This document shows positions 62,560-64,000 of a stretch of 64,000 bases of DNA, one piece after another. The notes below the pieces were generated by a model. That model saw only the letters and a program-made list of their open reading frames with translations, ran no database searches and was not told the DNA's origin. Positions within the stretch are counted from its first letter, which is position 1. Each line of letters begins with the position of its first letter. This DNA is from Azorinus chamasolen (taxonomy: Eukaryota; Mollusca; Bivalvia; Cardiida; Solecurtidae). The stretch covers positions 52,605,674 through 52,669,673 of the forward strand of contig OY755237.1 in assembly GCA_963576725.1 (NCBI GenBank), in the 5' to 3' direction. The translations under genes and the position numbers were made by a program.

Positions 62560-63410
62560 TATACACACACAAATGAAGTTTTGGGAGGGTACACTGGAGT
62601 CACCATGTCTGTCTGTCCGGCTGGCTTGTCCGGATCATAACTTTAAACGTATAAAAGCTAATGACTTCAAACCTCAAATACAGAAAGATCACATTGACCT
62701 CAAGTGCAGTGTACAAGGTCAATAACTCTGTATTCAGTATTTTTGGAGTTATTGCCCTTTGTTATTATTCTGAGTTTTCCGGAATTTTTTTGCTAAACCT
62801 TTACAAATATTGAAGTGATATTTGGTATGTGGCTTTATTCTCACAATCCGGCTAATTCGGATCATAACTTTCAAAGTATAAAAGCTATTGACTTCAAACT
62901 TCATATACAGATACCACAAGTGCAGTACACAAGGTCCATATATCTGGTTTCATTTTCGATGGAGTTATTCCCCTCAGTTACTTTTCAGAAGCAATTTTTT
63001 GTCTGTAGCATAAGTATTGTAGGCACAACTGTGAAATTTTATATATGGATAGAGGGTGATGAGAGGATGTGCAGTCAACAATGATTGTGGTTGTAAATTC
63101 ATTTTAAGGGGAGTTATTCCCCTTAGTTACTTTTCAGAAGCAATTTTTACTCTGGAGCATAACTTCTCAAGTATTGTAGGCACAACTGTGAACCAATGAA
63201 CCTCGAATTTTGCATATGCATTTATAATGATATGTAGATGTGTGTGAAATAATTTGCATGTGAGTCATTCCCTGATTGGACTTTAAATATCTTCTTTTCA
63301 CAAGTGCGGATAAAAGTTATTGCCTCTTGTATTGATGTCATTGGATCTAGTGACATGATGGTTGGTCAGGGGATAGTAATCTCCTTTAGTGATAGCTCTA
63401 GTTTATATTG
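62560..63410. mobile_element. Mollusc-type repeat, related to 40057
   Basis: AATGAAGTTTTGGGAGGGTA, CACTGGAGTCACCATGTC, units with ATCATAACTTTCAAAGTATA and GCTATTGACTTCAAACTTC. It closes TTTAGTGATAGCTCTAGTT. Confidence 0.72.
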
Positions 63411-63419
63411 GTATATTTA

Positions 63420-63583
63420 CACATATGTACTGTTTGGTATTGGTAAAACTGTACAGTCAGATCTATAATGATTTCACTAGCAAACAGAGCAGACCCTGAT
63501 CAGATGGCTCCTATTGGAGCCATCTGATCTGTTTCTACTCTGTTTGCAAAGACATGAAAAATGTTTATGTGAGGGAAAGGGTA
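63420..63583. mobile_element. Family B MITE before exon 26
   Basis: GCAAACAGAGCAGACCCTG, GATGGCTCCTATTGGAGCC perfect centre, GTGAGGGAAAGGGT end, about 43 bases before the exon. Confidence 0.75.
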
Positions 63584-63625
63584 AAAAGATTGCAGTGTGA
63601 TTTTTATGTATCTATATTTGAACAG

Positions 63626-63787
63626 ATAACCATTTCAACATCACTGATGACGGCACGGTCATTGTTATCAAGAAGTTTCCCCGCACTCCTCTGTATGGTA
63701 GGGGGACAGCAGACTTGGTCATACAAGTTTCCGACTATGGCTCTCCAAGCTTCAATGTAACTGTCAACCTGATAGTTATTGTTGACA
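63626..63787 (+). CDS. Exon 26: cassette 4, exon 5 (cadherin repeat 3 end)
   Basis: The acceptor TTTGAACAG ends at 63625 and the donor GTAAGT starts at 63788. The exon is 162 bases, phases 1-1, ending at residue 1584. FNITDDGTVIVIKKF and VIQVSDYGSPSFNVTVNLIV are strong cadherin strands with the Y-G-S-P turn. It completes cassette 4. The phase-1 donor predicts a further exon beyond the window, perhaps a fifth cassette. Confidence 0.93.
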
Positions 63788-63809
63788 GTAAGTTGACATT
63801 TTATTATAA

Positions 63810-64000
63810 CTCCTAACTCTTTACTCTAAAGATACATCTTTTAACACCTTTGCAAACAGAGTACAGAGCTATAGATAACATTGTGTACCCAAATACTAAA
63901 ATCGTCATTTCTCCCCAAACCTTATACTCTGACCACTCTTTAGAATTGTCTCTTGACGATTCTAAAGAGTGGTCACAGTATAGGGTTTGGTGGAGAAATA
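63810..64000. mobile_element. Family B fragment and family C hairpin at the window edge
   Basis: CTAACTCTTTACTCTAAAG with GCAAACAGAGTACAGAGC (63810-63875), then a nearly complete family C hairpin 63908-64000 (TTTCTCCCCAAACCTTATAC with mirror). Confidence 0.75.

Larger units (their letters stand above)
780..63787 (+). other. Host gene: sushi/EGF/cadherin-repeat extracellular protein, partial, 26 exons
   Basis: Reconstructed by eye from AG acceptors, GT donors and domain content. The 26 exons total 4752 bases and read as 1584 residues in one frame without a stop. Domain order is a Cys-rich EGF-like module (residues 1-41), three sushi domains (42-222), a Thr-rich linker plus EGF (223-279), EGF (280-323), then four cadherin triplets (324-637, 638-948, 949-1261, 1262-1584). 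The first exon starts in phase 1 and the last ends in phase 1, so more gene lies on both sides. Coding is about 7 percent of the span; the rest is repeat-filled intron. The role is inferred as cell-surface or matrix adhesion or recognition from the modules only. Missed small exons with 1-1 phase in introns 1 or 4 cannot be excluded. Confidence 0.85.

Overview
The window is animal nuclear DNA. It shows short exons in long AT-rich introns, consensus GT-AG splice sites, extracellular sushi, EGF and cadherin modules, and dense DNA-transposon and foldback debris. Several repeats have the look common in mollusc genomes, including an element opening with an AGCTCACCTG hairpin and elements opening with TATGCCCC or TAGTCCCC. 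I infer a marine or freshwater bivalve, probably heterodont; the species cannot be fixed from sequence alone.

There is one host gene. It lies on the + strand, is open at both ends of the window, and was rebuilt here from 26 exons between 780 and 63787. All 26 join in one frame (4752 coding bases, 1584 residues) with compatible phases and no stop. In order it encodes a Cys-rich EGF-like module, three sushi (CCP) domains, a Thr-rich linker with an EGF-like module, a second EGF-like module, and then about twelve cadherin-type repeats. The cadherin part is four successive copies of a five-exon cassette whose phases run 1-0, 0-1, 1-0, 0-1, 1-1 each time. Every cassette encodes three cadherin-like repeats, about 311 to 323 residues. 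The first and third repeats of each cassette carry conserved cysteines that classical cadherins lack. I see no signal peptide, transmembrane segment or stop, so both ends lie outside. The product is inferred to be a large secreted or membrane-anchored adhesion or recognition protein. I do not recognise it as a named gene.

The introns are almost solid repeats. I coined four names for short palindromic elements (MITEs). Family A has a centre reading AGAGCATTTGCTCC and its mirror. Family B has a centre reading CAGATGGCTCC and its mirror inside GCAAACAGAG arms. A and B start TTAACCCTTT and end AAAGGGTTAA, and nested copies show a TTAA target duplication, so they look piggyBac-like. Family C is a hairpin starting TTTCTCCACCAAACCCTAT. 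Family D has CAGTAAAAC or CAGTAGAAC ends, a GCTTAATGCAGGGTG hairpin and TA target duplication, so it looks pogo/Tigger-like.

Larger elements are: a structurally complete Tigger/pogo transposon with TIRs and a two-exon transposase (45938-48796); two non-autonomous Tigger-like elements; a hAT-like element with an 8-bp target duplication; a broken mariner; a TTAA-flanked element; and several nested mollusc-type repeats. Tandem arrays sit close to several splice sites. One of them (27006-27502) multiplies the splice donor of exon 10 twenty times. No tRNA, rRNA or CRISPR array was seen.
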